Assembly (NCBI GenBank): GCA_951799445.1
Contig: OX637292.1
Coordinates: forward strand, 12,403,296 to 12,467,295
DNA from: Pseudisothecium myosuroides
Taxonomy: Eukaryota; Streptophyta; Bryopsida; Hypnales; Lembophyllaceae
Length of the DNA: 64,000 nt
Reading direction: 5' to 3'
Within the stretch, counting starts at the first letter, position 1. Each line of letters begins with the position of its first letter. Positions 35,924 to 47,736 of the stretch are shown one piece after another. The translations under genes were made by a program, and so were the position numbers. The notes beneath the pieces are model-generated. The model saw only the letters and a list, made by a program, of their open reading frames with translations, was not told where the DNA came from and did not search any database.

Positions 35924-36649
35924 GGATGATTGCAAGAAAGACCGTTCAGTTTTTGTAGCATTTTGCCAAAACTGTAGTTTCTTCGCTCAGTACTAGGAAT
36001 ACTAGGAGTACTGTGAAAGAAAACAATCTCAGCCGTTGATCTGAAAAATCGACGGCTGAAAGTACTGTTGCGAGTATTATGACTACTAATAAGTACTGAA
36101 ATAGTACTATTTGGAAAAAATGCAGTTTGTCATAGAAAATACATACAATGAGGTATAAATTAATAATAAATAGAAAATCATGAAATAAAAAAAACTAAAA
36201 ATTGGCAATTTGAGAGAACTTTATGATAAAGGGATTTCACCAAAAGAATTATTAAAAAAACATCTTCAATGTTCAGAAATGTGTGCATAAAGGAGCTCGT
36301 ATGTAGAGGACATAAAATAAAATAATTTTAAATTCCCTTTGGTAGAAATATGACTTTCCACTATGGAAATAGACCATAGAAATTTCAGCTCTAAATCATT
36401 AATTTTGGGTACTCCCCAGTACTAAAAACCCCTAAACCTCAAAGTATGACAAATTAGCAAAATTGACTTTTAAATATAAAATGATTTTTTTAAATTTCTA
36501 AAAAATGAAGGATATGATAACAATCAAGTTAGCCATCTCCAATCAAAATTTCAAGTTCATTGGATTCAACCTTCAAAAATTATAGCGGAAAACAACTTTG
36601 TCACTCTGAATGTGACGGAAAATAGTACTAGTCGTTCTTGCAATCACCC
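35924..36649. mobile_element. TIR element with 4-bp TSD next to the NLR 3' end
   Basis: Ends GGATGATTGCAAGAAAG and GTTCTTGCAATCACCC; the direct repeat TCTA is at 35920-35923 and 36650-36653. Interior matches 10675-11417 in reverse (for example TCCAATGAACTTGAAATTTT). It abuts the decayed LRR tail of the NLR gene. Confidence 0.82.
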
Positions 36650-36653
36650 TCTA

Positions 36654-36954
36654 ACTCCTAAAAAAGTAAAAGACTTTGTAAATAAGTCAAACACACTTTT
36701 TGAAATTTCTATTCATGAAAAATATGATGACAAATCTATGTGCTTAAGACATTTTAGCTCCTCAAACACATTGGAAGTTCCATCAAGGAAGAATCCTTTC
36801 ATCGATCAAAACGCACAAGAGAAACTTCAGCTTTTTATACTCTTTTCATGAAGTATAAATATCCATGAAGGATAAATATCCTCGCAAATCCAAGTGCAAG
36901 AGAGACTTCACCTCTTTTTATATCCTTGAAAAGTTATATTAACAATAAACACCC
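36654..36954 (-). pseudogene. decayed LRR tail of the NLR gene
   Basis: On the - strand, after the NLR stop codon, sequence still resembles the 72-bp LRR unit (AAAGAGGTGAAGTCTCTCTTGCACTTGG against the repeat's AAAGAGTTGAAGTCTCTCACGCACTTGG, with shifts). It contains frameshifts and further stops. It looks like former coding sequence left behind by the in-frame stop at 36955-36957. Confidence 0.6.
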
Positions 36955-39894
36955 TCACAAATTCAAGAGTGTGAGAGACTTCAACTCTTTGATACCCTTG
37001 GGAAGTTCCATCACAGATGAACATCCTGACAAATTCAAGAGCGTGAGAGACTTCAACTCTTTGATACCCTCGGGAAGTTCCATCACAGATGAACATCCTG
37101 ACAAATTCAAGAGCGTGAGAGACTTCAACTCTTTGATACCCTCCGGAAGTTGTGTCAAGGATTCACACCCTGAAACATCCAAGTGCTTTAGAGACTTCAG
37201 CTCTTTGATACCCTCAGGAAGTTGCGTCAAGGATTTACACCACATCAAATACAAGTGTGTGAGAGACTTCAATTCTCTAATACCCTCAAGAAGTTGCGTT
37301 AAAGATGAACAAAATGACAAATCCAAGAGCTTGAGAGACTTTAATTCTTTGATACCCTCGGGAAGTTGCATCAAGGATGAACACCCTTGCAAATCCAAAT
37401 GTGTGAGAGACTTTAACTCTTTTATACCCTCTGGAAGTTCCGTCAAGGCTTCACATCCTTGCAAATCAAAGTGCGTGAGAGACTTCAGCTCCTTGACACC
37501 CTCAGGAAGTTGTGTCAAGGATGAACACCATCGCAAATCCAAGTGCGTTATAGACTTCAGCTCTTTTATACCCTTGGGAAGTTCCGTCAAAGATTTATAC
37601 ATTGACAAATCCAAGTGCGCAAGAGACTTCAGTTCTTTGATACCCTTAGGAAGTTCTGTCAAGGATGAACAAAATTGCAAATCCAAGTGCGTGAGAGACT
37701 TCAACTCTTTGATACCCTCTGAAAGTCCCATTGAGCATAAAGACTCCCACAAATACAAATGCGTGAAAGACTTCAACTCTTTCATATTCTCTGAAAGTTC
37801 CGTCAAGGATTTACACCATGACAAATCCAAGTGCGTCAAAGACTTTAGCTCTTTGATACCCTTGGGAAGCTCTGTCAAGGATGAACATTCTTCCAAATCC
37901 AAGTGTGTGAGAGACTTCAGCTCTTTGATAGCCTCAGGAAGTGCGGTCAAAGATGAACACCCTCGCAAATACAAGTGCGTGAGAGACTTTAGCTCTTTGA
38001 TACCCTTGGGAAGTTCCGTCAAGGATGAACAATACATCAAATCCAAGTGCATGAGGGATGTCAATCCTTCAAAGTTTAGAAGATTACCTTCAATTCCAAT
38101 TGATTTACACATATTCAACAATCGCAAATCTTTCATACTTGAGAAGAAGCCTTTGGGAATCACAAAGTTTTCAATATCCTTGGCATGTGAAATCTTTGAT
38201 AATAAACACACTTGAAGATTTGGTAACTGAAGGTTGTTGGGAAACTCATAAAAGGTACAACCTATCAATGACACAATCTTAACATGTTTTTCTATTGCTG
38301 GAAATGTTTCAAATACTTTTCCAACTTGGAAATAACATTGAGATGCCCATTCTCCAATTTTAGCCTTGCTGACGATGTGATTCGCAAGGTCTCGTAGAAC
38401 ATCATGTATTTGAACAAACTTTCCATCTTTAGACATGTCAATCAAAGATCGATCTGCCAAATCAATCAAAATTGATATGCCAATATCTCTTGTTTCTAGG
38501 GCATTTTTAGAATCAAATAATTGTTGTGCATGCCATATGTCACATAAATGGTTGGTTGAAATTTGATCATCTTCTGGAAATGCCGCAAAATATAGAAAAC
38601 ACTTTCTGGAGGTGTCATCCAATTCGTCATAGTTGTATTGCAAGTGACCGTAGAGTTTCTTCACCACTTCTTTCTCAACAAATTTTGAGTGAGGCATTGT
38701 TGTTGTTCCTTCCAAATAGTTTAAAGTATTATGGCACTCTCTTTCATCAACCTTTTCCCACATTGCACTACCAATGACTTTGATAGCTAGTGGAAGTCCA
38801 TCACATTGCTCACAAATATCTTTGGCTATGTCTTCAATTGGAAGCGATGGAGGTTTCATGCTCACAAAGGCGTGTATGCAAAACAACTCCCAACTATCTT
38901 CTTTGGACAATGATTGGACATCCACCATGTCTACGCATTTGACACATTTTAAAACGGAAACATCTCGTGTAGTAATCAATGTTATTGAACCCGGTCCTCT
39001 GGCAACATCCAACCATTCAATCATTGCACGATTGTTTGACGGATAGCGGTCCCATACATCATCTAAGATCAATAGAACTTTCTTCTTTTGAAGTACTTGT
39101 ATCAAATATCCACGTTGATCTTCATGGTTCCTGTGAATATAGTCATGCTCATAAGCACCACCATCATGAAGTAGCTTAGCCATGGTCAAATAGAGGGATG
39201 GTATTGTAGCATCATGCCCAATGGTGATCCACAAGATACCACCTGCTCTATACTTTCTTTGAATGTCTTTGTCATTATTGACCATTTTTGCAAGCAATGT
39301 TTTGCCGCACCCACCTCTCCCCTTCAAGCCAATAGTTACAGGTACATCCATTCCATTCGCTCCATTTATAATTTTGTTCTTCAACCTTTCAAATGGGTTT
39401 GCCACAAACAGAACAATCATGCTTGGAATGTCTTGCACTATTGTATCTAGAATACCTTGCAGCATTGAACTTGTTGTAGATGGTTGTAGCATAATCTGGT
39501 TCTCAATTGCTTGAACAGTGCGAAGTGTAATCAAGTTCGACTCAAGCAATTTCATTTGAATTTGATTGTCAATTGCTATGATTTTTGAAGACAACTTTGT
39601 TCGCTTTATGTAGTTGATTCGATTAGTCCATTTCCTCACTGAACATGCTTCTATAGTGATCTTGGCATTTGTCAAAAGATCATGGACACTTTTGAGCCAT
39701 GCTTGACAACTCACATTTTCAATCGTTGTAGACTTTGCAACACCATCCAAGAGTAGTGAGATTGAGTCCAAAGTCACCAATAGCCTTTTGCAATTTTTTT
39801 TACATCGAGAAATCCTTTGGGCTACAAAGATCACATCTTTGATTAATTCGCCCACAACGGCTCCAAGGACTGCTCTTGCAACTAACTCTGCCAT
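36955..39894 (-). CDS. NLR immune receptor (RPW8-like CC, NB-ARC, LRR), intronless
   Basis: An intracellular receptor of 979 codons that would sense pathogen molecules and switch on defence. Residues 1-135 form a helical domain resembling the RPW8-type coiled coil (AVLGAVVGELIKDV, then basic RCKKNCKR). NB-ARC follows: P-loop GRGGCGKT (192-199), kinase-2 LLILDDVWD (274-282), TTR (308-310), GLPL (366-369), CFLYFAAFPED (432-442) and an MHD-like IHD (496-498). From about 560 on there are some 16 LRRs of 24 residues (LPxGIKELKSLTHLDLxxCSSLTE). The start MAEL is the first Met of the frame and gives a complete N-terminus. The frame ends inside a repeat at a TGA where the preceding unit has a Ser codon (TCA). 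The last three 72-bp DNA units are nearly identical. The key nucleotide-binding motifs are intact, so it may be functional though shortened. Confidence 0.92.
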   Translation of the reverse strand: MAELVARAVLGAVVGELIKDVIFVAQRISRCKKNCKRLLVTLDSISLLLDGVAKSTTIENVSCQAWLKSVHDLLTNAKITIEACSVRKWTNRINYIKRTKLSSKIIAIDNQIQMKLLESNLITLRTVQAIENQIMLQPSTTSSMLQGILDTIVQDIPSMIVLFVANPFERLKNKIINGANGMDVPVTIGLKGRGGCGKTLLAKMVNNDKDIQRKYRAGGILWITIGHDATIPSLYLTMAKLLHDGGAYEHDYIHRNHEDQRGYLIQVLQKKKVLLILDDVWDRYPSNNRAMIEWLDVARGPGSITLITTRDVSVLKCVKCVDMVDVQSLSKEDSWELFCIHAFVSMKPPSLPIEDIAKDICEQCDGLPLAIKVIGSAMWEKVDERECHNTLNYLEGTTTMPHSKFVEKEVVKKLYGHLQYNYDELDDTSRKCFLYFAAFPEDDQISTNHLCDIWHAQQLFDSKNALETRDIGISILIDLADRSLIDMSKDGKFVQIHDVLRDLANHIVSKAKIGEWASQCYFQVGKVFETFPAIEKHVKIVSLIGCTFYEFPNNLQLPNLQVCLLSKISHAKDIENFVIPKGFFSSMKDLRLLNMCKSIGIEGNLLNFEGLTSLMHLDLMYCSSLTELPKGIKELKSLTHLYLRGCSSLTALPEAIKELKSLTHLDLEECSSLTELPKGIKELKSLTHLDLSWCKSLTELSENMKELKSFTHLYLWESLCSMGLSEGIKELKSLTHLDLQFCSSLTELPKGIKELKSLAHLDLSMYKSLTELPKGIKELKSITHLDLRWCSSLTQLPEGVKELKSLTHFDLQGCEALTELPEGIKELKSLTHLDLQGCSSLMQLPEGIKELKSLKLLDLSFCSSLTQLLEGIRELKSLTHLYLMWCKSLTQLPEGIKELKSLKHLDVSGCESLTQLPEGIKELKSLTLLNLSGCSSVMELPEGIKELKSLTLLNLSGCSSVMELPKGIKELKSLTLLNL

Positions 39895-40037
39895 GGCAAC
39901 CTACACAACATGATGTATTAACTCTTTAGTCAATGAAGAAAAATTGGTTTACATCATGATATTTTACACTATAAGTCTATAATACAAGCCTAGAAAGAAA
40001 TTTTCATATTCACAAGATTTTCATCTCAAAGGAAACA
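39895..40037 (-). promoter_or_regulatory. short proximal upstream region of the NLR gene
   Basis: Only about 150 bp separate the NLR start codon from a hAT-type MITE. No clear TATA box or other element can be assigned. Confidence 0.25.
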
Positions 40038-40045
40038 TTACAAAT

Positions 40046-40313
40046 CAGGACTTTTTTTTTCATTTTTTATGAAGTGCCAAAGTGACGATATAAATGTTAG
40101 ATTGGTGCTCCAAATTTCAACATTCATCGACATATTGGATAAAAATATCACATTAGCACATGTCACATATCCATAATTATATTTTCATCCACAATCTGGA
40201 AATTTCATCCAAGATATTTTCTTAATTTGAAATTTTTTGGCAAAAAACTTCACAATTTGTTGCTATTTTTTCTGGCTCAATCTGGCATTATTTCACCCTC
40301 CAAAAAAGTCCTA
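40046..40313. mobile_element. hAT-type MITE, copy 2, upstream of the NLR gene
   Basis: Starts CAGGACTTTTTT and ends AAAAAAGTCCTA; the 8-bp direct repeat TTACAAAT is at 40038-40045 and 40314-40321. Interior similar to 25798-26095. It lies about 150 bp before the NLR start codon, so it may be part of that promoter. Confidence 0.87.
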
Positions 40314-40321
40314 TTACAAAT

Positions 40322-40970
40322 CTTCTTAAACTCATAATTTGAATGGGACATGAATTTTTTAAATCTATTGTTGAAAAATTCACAATAGTTTCAATTTTCT
40401 CAAGAATATTAAGCAATTTACAATGACTAGAAGACACAAAAATTCTAAAAATTGACTTGTGATTTCATCTCCAAGATAAACACAATTGACTTGTAATTTC
40501 CTCTTATACATATATATACTTATTTATAGGTCCATAGTTCAAACATAGTCATAGGCCCATCTTTTCAAGATTCAGCCATGGTAGATTGAACAACAAATTA
40601 AATTGGACTTGTGAATCAATCCCTAGATTGTTGAGGCCATTTCAAGTAGAAAATTTCAATAAGACAAATCCCCCCAAAGTAATTATGCAATGTGCTCCCT
40701 CTTCAGTCTTGTCATGGAACATCCATCCTCAGAACCTATTGAAGCACTACTCTCAAAAAATTCCAAAATCAAAAACCACACCACTTGTAAGAGCATGATG
40801 CTTGAAATTCAAACATTATATGTGGTTTAGAATTCAAGTTGAAATTTTCAAAGTATTCAAGCTTGAAACTTTGACAAGTTCTTTTCTACTAAAATTGCCA
40901 AAGTTACCTCCCCAAAAGATAAATTTTATAGCTTATACAAGATGTATTGGATTCATATGAAACAAAGTTG
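40322..40970. other. intergenic DNA, nothing recognised
   Basis: AT-rich; the 70-codon + frame at 40586-40798 has no recognisable features. Confidence 0.35.
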
Positions 40971-40974
40971 AATT

Positions 40975-41678
40975 GAGTGATTGCAAGAGACACCGGTATT
41001 ATTTGGGTGTCACATGTTGCACGTCAATCATGTTTTCTTCTATGACTTTTGAAGTATGGTGACTAGATCTAAAATTTAAAATAAAGATGAGCAACCTCTT
41101 TTTTCTTGTAGCAAATATTTTTGAAGATTTTTCTTGAGTCATTTAATATTTAAAAACAATTTTGCTAATTTTTCACATTTTGAATTTTTATGGTTTGAGA
41201 GACTTTTGAGTACCCAAAATCATCATCAAAGAGGTAAGCTTCTAGGCATATACTTATAGTGCAAGGGGAACAAAAAAATAGCAGATTTCAAATTCTACAC
41301 ATGGGTGCACAGAAGGCTCCCTTGTGCACAAACTTTTAGACATTTAAAAATACTTTTCCATCATATTTAAAAAAAATATTATCTGCATAAAGTTCATAAG
41401 AATGAACAATTTTTGTTTTATTTTTTTGAATGTTTATACTATTTTTTAATAATAAAAAAATCATAGTATTCATTTTTTTTAAAAATTTGTCAACATATTT
41501 TGTGAATAACTTTTGGCCTAAGTTTTTTAGGTCTTAGATTTTGATGATAAGTTCATTTTAGTGTTATATTAATTATCCATATTTTATTTTATTTTTTAGT
41601 ATTTTTTCCAAAAACTCATAGTACTATAAAAAAGGCCCCAAATGCTACAAAATGAACTAGTGTTTCTTGCAATCACTT
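40975..41678. mobile_element. TIR element of the GTGATTGCAAG family, worn ends
   Basis: Ends GAGTGATTGCAAGAGACACC and GTGTTTCTTGCAATCACTT. If the core ends are taken as GTGATTGC, a 4-bp repeat TTGA flanks both sides; with the usual 10-base ends the flanks are AATT and GATT. Non-coding. Confidence 0.65.
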
Positions 41679-41682
41679 GATT

Positions 41683-42422
41683 GACTGCAAACTCAACTTG
41701 AAGAACATGACAATTAGGAGCTACACAAAGATCCATTGAAAAAGGAATCAAGCATCTAAAGTAGCTAAAGCCTACCCCAAAATGCAACATCCCATTTTGG
41801 TCAATAAGCATAGGTCCAATACGAAGTTTGGTAAAAGGCTTAAAGGATTTAGACTATTTGTCAATGAAATAGACAACATACTTAGCTAGAGAGCAAAGAA
41901 AAAAATCGCAAGTGAAAATGTCGAACACACTTGCACTTGTTAACAATTTGTATATGCTTTCAACCTCCAAATACTTTTCTAAATTGATCAATAATGTTAA
42001 CACTAATGATTTGCTAAAACATATTCACACATATTGAAATTTACATCAAGGAAATCTAATCTATCAACATAGTAATAACACTAAATTGACAAGTTGGTGA
42101 GCAGTTGAAGATAAGGCAACTAATGCTATGACACATTTTAGAAAGAAACACCTAGAAGTTCAAACCAAAGTATCATATAAAACAAAACACATGTAATCTC
42201 AAATTACATTAAAAAATTGTAACATCTATCTTCACAAAGGTCTCATTTCAAGCCACAAACTAAAAATCTAGGAGAAGAAAAGATTTTGGTTTTAGGTCAC
42301 ACGTCCTAAACCATGCCAAAATAATGGAAAATTTCCAGTTCAATGAAATTGACAATGTGTGAGGATGTGACTAAAAGCAACTAACACATGATCACATAGG
42401 GAGATTATACCTGGTTCCTAAA
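41683..42422. other. intergenic DNA, nothing recognised
   Basis: AT-rich sequence between two transposons; no support for genes. Confidence 0.4.
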
Positions 42423-43353
42423 TTAACCCCTAAAGGACCAAGGTTTTTTTCAGGGAGACATTGTCAAAATTGTATTTTTTTGGTATGTTATTCAAAAATG
42501 AAATTTAAAACTTCTTTTGAAACTTCAACCATATAAAACTAAAGTAAAGTATTTTATCAAAGTGTGGAAAAATTCAGCCCATTTGACCATGTGGATTGAA
42601 AGATTATAACGCTTGAAGTGAAAAAATAAACTTTTTTTCAATCCTGCAAAATAGGATTAGCAGACTTCCAGCCCTCTTGGAGTAAAATTTTTGCTCTACA
42701 CAAAAATGAGGATTTTGACCATTCATAAGTATATGATTTTAGATTCACTCATGAAATTTTTTAGAAGCAACTGAAATGTTTAGCTTTCACTAAATCACCC
42801 TGCAATGCAAGGGATTAAGTGAATTGGTATTCTAAAGTCATTTTTTGATGTAATGAGGAAATTTTTTATTTGAAATCCAAATGGTGAAAATTTAGAGATA
42901 AACATTTGGAATATGTGGAACAAATTTCAAGAATTTTGATTTCACAAATTGCAAGATAATAGAATTTAAAGTTAGAAGAAAATGTTTTTTGGTTGAACCC
43001 ACCCCAATATAGCTAACATAGTTTGACTACTCTTAGAATGTGATTTGAGGACTGAAATTTTTTTTTTTGGACAATTGCATGCCGTATTTTATTAGTTACA
43101 TACATGCCAAATTTCAAAAGATGAGCTTTTTGCAAAAGATTCTTCAAAGATTCCCAAATTGCCTAGAAAGTTTAGGGCAACATAACTTTTGATCTAGGCA
43201 CCCGATCGGAAAAAAAATAGTCTCTCATTAGAAAGGTACATGTTTATACATTGTGTTCAAATTTCATGAACATCCAACCAAAAATGACTTCATAAGAACC
43301 TACCCGAGATTTCTTGCGTATGTCGAATAGACACTTGGTCTTTTAGGGGTTAA
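42423..43353. mobile_element. 931-bp TTAA-flanked element (copy E)
   Basis: TTAA at both edges, ends CCCCTAAAGGACCAAGG and CTTTTAGGGG. Interior resembles 51755-52334 (GATTGAAAGATTATAACGTTTGAAG), defining a second subfamily. Non-coding. Confidence 0.82.
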
Positions 43354-44455
43354 AATTCCCGCAAGGAACATTCTTGAATGGGAAGACTTGGGTCTTTTTG
43401 CCGCCACGGTGCCACTGTAACGATAACAGGCATATTCATCCGTGTTACAGTAGCTTGCCAATCAAGGCCGATCATTGATCCAAAAAAATTATGGTCATCT
43501 GTCAAACAGAGAAACGCACGGCATTGTACAGTACAGTAGAGTAAGGACCCTCCTTTCTGAAGTTCAACAATGTTACGGTTGACTGATGTTCTCCCGGATA
43601 TGCCAGTAAACGAAAACTAGGATAATCACCCTGAGTGACCTCAAGAAGCACAAAACCTCCAACAATATGCAAGCAGTCGCTAGAATCACAATTTCCTGCA
43701 ACCACACAGAGTATGCACATCTAGCCACACATACATCCAAGAAACAGTCTACGGTACCTTAAATCGTTTGTAGTCGAAAGATCGCTTCGATGCCGAAACG
43801 AGCTGCCAGCTAAAAACTCCACCAAAATCACAGCAACAGGATCATCCAAAAAATATATATCCACGACAGAACGATCAAATACGCCTGAAGGTGCTGAACC
43901 GCAACGCAACATGCACGCAAGACTTCACCGCTTCTGTTACGGCTTCACATGCATCATCCAGAACACTAAGAGCTCCAAGCACGGCTCCAAGTCGGGCTCC
44001 AAGCAAGGCTCGATCTAAGCACACAAAGCGCTTCAAAAGAGGCACACTGCAACTTTGCAATGAGAAGAAGCAACAACATACTCGACGAGGCCACAATCCG
44101 AGGCAAGCCCGAACCAGCGACAGTCGGTAGCTAAGATTTCGGGCAGGAATTTGTCAAAAAGGTGACTTAAATTCTTGTCCATGAACATTGCAACGTTTTG
44201 TCTGTCCAATGGGGAGAGACCAGCTCCGTCGAAGTCTGAACCACATTAGGGGGAGAGTGACGCCTACTGAGGGCCTCGAAACTGGCGCTCAATTGTCGGA
44301 GTATTGTTGCTGTTTTGTCGGAGTATTGTTGCTGTTTCGTCGGAGTATTATTGCTGTTTTGTCGGAGTATTGTTGCTGTTTTTACACAAGTGAAAAGCTT
44401 TAGCATAATCACTGCAAAAAAGGGGTACAACTGTCAAGTGAGGTAAGTTGGGTAC
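43354..44455 (-). other. GC-richer gene-like region of unknown product
   Basis: Base composition differs from its surroundings. On - a splice-like acceptor (GTGGTTGCAG|GAAATTG, about 43697) opens an island reading NCDSSDCLHIVGGFVLLEV and on to FRLLAYPGEHQSTVTLLNF, with a stop at 43502-43504. Upstream, 43721-43912 reads MLRCGSAPSGVFDRSVVDIY with a possible donor TTAAG|GTACCG, but the phases of the two islands do not join. Near 44070 a 37-codon frame starts MLLLLLIAKLQCASFE, resembling a signal peptide. I recognise no family. It could be a gene, a decayed gene or a non-coding transcript. Confidence 0.3.
44294..44381. repeat. 22-bp minisatellite, four units
   Basis: Four consecutive copies of TGTCGGAGTATTGTTGCTGT(TT), differing by one or two bases, within the GC-richer region. 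Confidence 0.85.
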
Positions 44456-45511
44456 CAATATGGCTCCCTAAAACCACCATCATCACTCTGTTTACATCTT
44501 CAAAATCCGCATGTATGTATGCTGAAGAAATGATTTCAGAACATTTACCATAATAATCTTTGACCCTTCATACATTTGCATACAATATCCAAATGTTGCA
44601 TCATTTGGTCGGTTGGAATCTCCTTTCACTTGCCAACAAGAAAACATGAAAATTTGACCAGTTTAATAACAATAACTAGGCATAGTAGCAAAGAGTGGCA
44701 TTTTGGGGAATACCCACCTTAAGCTTGATCAACAACGGAGCATTAGCTGGCTGGAGAGTGAGTTTTTCATTTCATTTTTTTAGATTTATTCTCTGATAGA
44801 TGTAAACAAAACTTTACTACAAGACTTATAGTAAAGGAGGTCTCTCTATTTTTCAAAGCAACAAAGAAAAAATTTGGCAAATTCTCTCTAGAATCTCACT
44901 TAATTTTGGAACTATCTCTTCCAATACTAAGAATGTTTTTTGAAAAAATGGATGAAATCGCCAAAAGCCTTTTAAAAGTAGTACTAGATTCATCAATATT
45001 GGATGAAATATACTAAAATTAGATTTTGTGGATGAATGTATGCATGTGGATGATTCTATCCATTATTTCCTTACTTGCCTACATTCCAAGGTGCAAATCA
45101 TTCTACCACCAAAATAAAATAAAAATTGGTTAGTTCCAAGTCAACATTTTGTCTTCCTAGCAACAAGACTCCTATTGATCCAAAGCAAAAGAATCTCCAT
45201 AAGTGCTAATCCAATTAACTATTTGTGAAAGAAAAAGTTGTTTTGGTGGAGTTGTTCAATTAAGAAAATTATTGTCAGCACAGCAATGATTATACATCAC
45301 GTCGACTGAAATGGGTTCTTGTGGTCAGTTGGAGGTAAACTACCAATCAATACTTCAATAATTCATAAGCACGACCTTGGCTTGAGACAATCCAATCTCG
45401 AGACTAGCCATGTTGCTGTCAGACATTCAAGGCGAAGGAGAAATCGTGCTAACATTCGAACAATCCAGTGCAGGATCAGGTTTACGATCTGAAGCGAAAA
45501 TCGGATGAAAT
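44456..45511. other. intergenic DNA, nothing recognised
   Basis: No gene or repeat boundary supported. Confidence 0.4.
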
Positions 45512-45513
45512 TA

Positions 45514-45826
45514 AGGTAGGAGGCTCAGAAATGGAGCATCTAAGCACTGAAACTGAATTTTGGGGAGGTAAGACATCTTGAAATATTTTTCAGTATATTT
45601 TCCTTGAAAGACAAGTGGAATTGACATCTAACCCAAGTTGTTTCATATTTTTTGGACCTTTGTGGAATTAGCTACAAATTTTTGAAGTTTGAAAAAAGTG
45701 GTAATTTGTGGTCATTGAAAGCGACCACCTCCTGAAATGTGCATAGTTGGTACATTGAAAAAAGCAAAATGTATCTTTGAGTAATGTTCGCTTTTAATGG
45801 CCGCTCTATTTTACAGCCTCCTACCT
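45514..45826. mobile_element. TA-flanked MITE (AGGTAGGAGGCT ends), copy 2
   Basis: Inverted ends AGGTAGGAGGCT, with TA at 45512-45513 and 45827-45828. Shares AGGCTCAGAAATGGAGCATC with copy 1 (9253-9811) and keeps the single TTAA (45794-45797) that is occupied in copy 1. Confidence 0.9.
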
Positions 45827-45902
45827 TACCTCAATCAACCCTCAAGGTTGACCTCTAAGGTCATCCCCGGAGAACCAATTTACTACCAATGTCACTATTG
45901 TA

Positions 45903-46755
45903 CAACCGGATACAATAATCTTACAAACTTCCTATTTTGTCAATCATTTTTTCTGCATGATATGGAATACAGTTTGCATTTTTTTGCCTTACACAATCAA
46001 CACTCAATTCTTACACAATCGCAATCAAGCATACCAAATTTTAGTTTCATTAAAACAAAACTCCATTTTTGGTGAATTTTTTCACTTAATTTTCTTGGTT
46101 TTGCATGATAATTCATTGAAAAACATTGGTGATGAATTTTTCAAATTCAATTGAATATATATATATATATATATGCACATCTTTCCTAAAATAGGCATCT
46201 CCAAAAAAGTTTCACAATTCCATGTATAGAGATTTCAATGTTGGGGTGACAATGCCCTAATTTTGGACAATAGATATCTTTTTATTGTAATTAGATTTTG
46301 GCAAGGTAATTGTACCATCATGCTCAAATGTACAAAATTGGTTAGTAGTGCAAGGGTCAAATAGCAAAATCTAATTGAAATATAGAGATATCTAGGAAGA
46401 TATTTATTTTACACCTCACATTGAACTCTTCCTAGATTATATTTTTGTTGCTTAACGGGGTGTTTTTTAATATGAAAAATGTGCATATAAATGTTCCTTA
46501 TGTAAATATGCAATTGAATTAAAAAATTCATCACTCATTGTTTTCAATAAAATATTATGTAAAACTATAAAAATTGACTTAAAAAATTAACCAAAAATGG
46601 AATATTTCTTTGAAATTGAAATTTGGTATGCTTGATTGGAATTGTGTAAAAATTGAGTATTAATTATGCAAAACAAAATATTCCACTTCTTTTATATACT
46701 GTGAAAAAAATTAAATGGGAGAATAGGTAGTTTGTAAGATTATTATATCTGATTG
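45903..46755. mobile_element. long foldback element with TA flanks
   Basis: TA at 45901-45902 and 46756-46757. The left and right halves pair in inverse orientation over most of the 853 bp, including TAATCTTACAAACT and the AT repeat arm. An (AT)n run lies at about 46153-46173. Non-coding; a transcript would form a long hairpin. Confidence 0.75.
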
Positions 46756-46764
46756 TATAATCAG

Positions 46765-47335
46765 TCTAGTAATCTTACAAACTGCCTATTATATCATTCA
46801 AAGAATCTAGCATAATGTTGAATACCATTGCCATTTTTTGTTGTGTATAATGAACATTCTTCATTGTAATTAAATTTTTCTATTTGACCCTCACATTGTA
46901 GCTAATATTGTACATTTGAGCATGATGTTGCAATTACTTTTCTAAAATCTAGTTAAAATATAGAGATATCTATTTTACAATTTTGGTCATACAACACCTC
47001 ACATTGAACTTTTCATCAAGGGAATTTTAAAACTTTTCTAAAGATGCTTGTAGAAGGAAAGATGTGCACATGGATGTTTCCTACATATGTAAGCAATCAA
47101 ATTAGAAAAATTCATCACCAATGTTTTTCAACAGATTATCATGTAAAACCATAAATATTAAATGAAACAATTCACCGAAAATGAAGTTTGGTTTTTCGGA
47201 AACTGAAATTGGTTTTTCTTGATTGGAATTGCATAAGAATTGAATGTTAATTATGTAAGACAAAAAATGTCAATTGTATTCTATATTATGCAAGACTCTT
47301 TGAATGGCACAAGAGGGAGTTTGTAAGATTATTGT
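46765..47335. mobile_element. second foldback element, tandem to the first
   Basis: Left arm TAATCTTACAAACTGCCTAT, with CATTCAAAGAATCT following, is mirrored at about 47280-47335 (AGACTCTTTGAATGG, AGTTTGTAAGATTA). It shares internal sequence with the previous element. Exact outer edges are uncertain. Confidence 0.65.
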
Positions 47336-47736
47336 TCTCAACAATGCAAAATTGACAAAATACATACTTTGACTACTTATTCGAGGCAAGTGATTATCCA
47401 GAGGCTAGAAAATCAAATTACCGAATTCGATCTCCCACATGATCAAATCATGCATAACATTCAGTAGTCTTATTAACTATTACCTCCTCCCTGACAGAAT
47501 GGTGTTGAATATACCGCACCATTATCAATAACTAAAGACAGGTGTCAATCCACACGTGACTTGTCAGGAGTGTGCTCACTTAGCAACTCCAACGCTCTAG
47601 TACTTCCAATTTTATCAATATAAATAATTAAGCTTCAAAGAACAGCTATAATACATTGACCAAATTTTTTTTTTGCATACAATGAATTAGCTTCTTACTC
47701 ACTAAGCTTCAAAAGTTATTCATTTCTTGTGTTTAG

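Noticed and set aside
36926..38215. 429-codon open frame on the + strand
   Set aside because: It is the antisense of the NLR leucine-rich repeats; the 72-bp unit has no stop in this frame, so it stays open by repetition. The product is an artificial 24-residue repeat.
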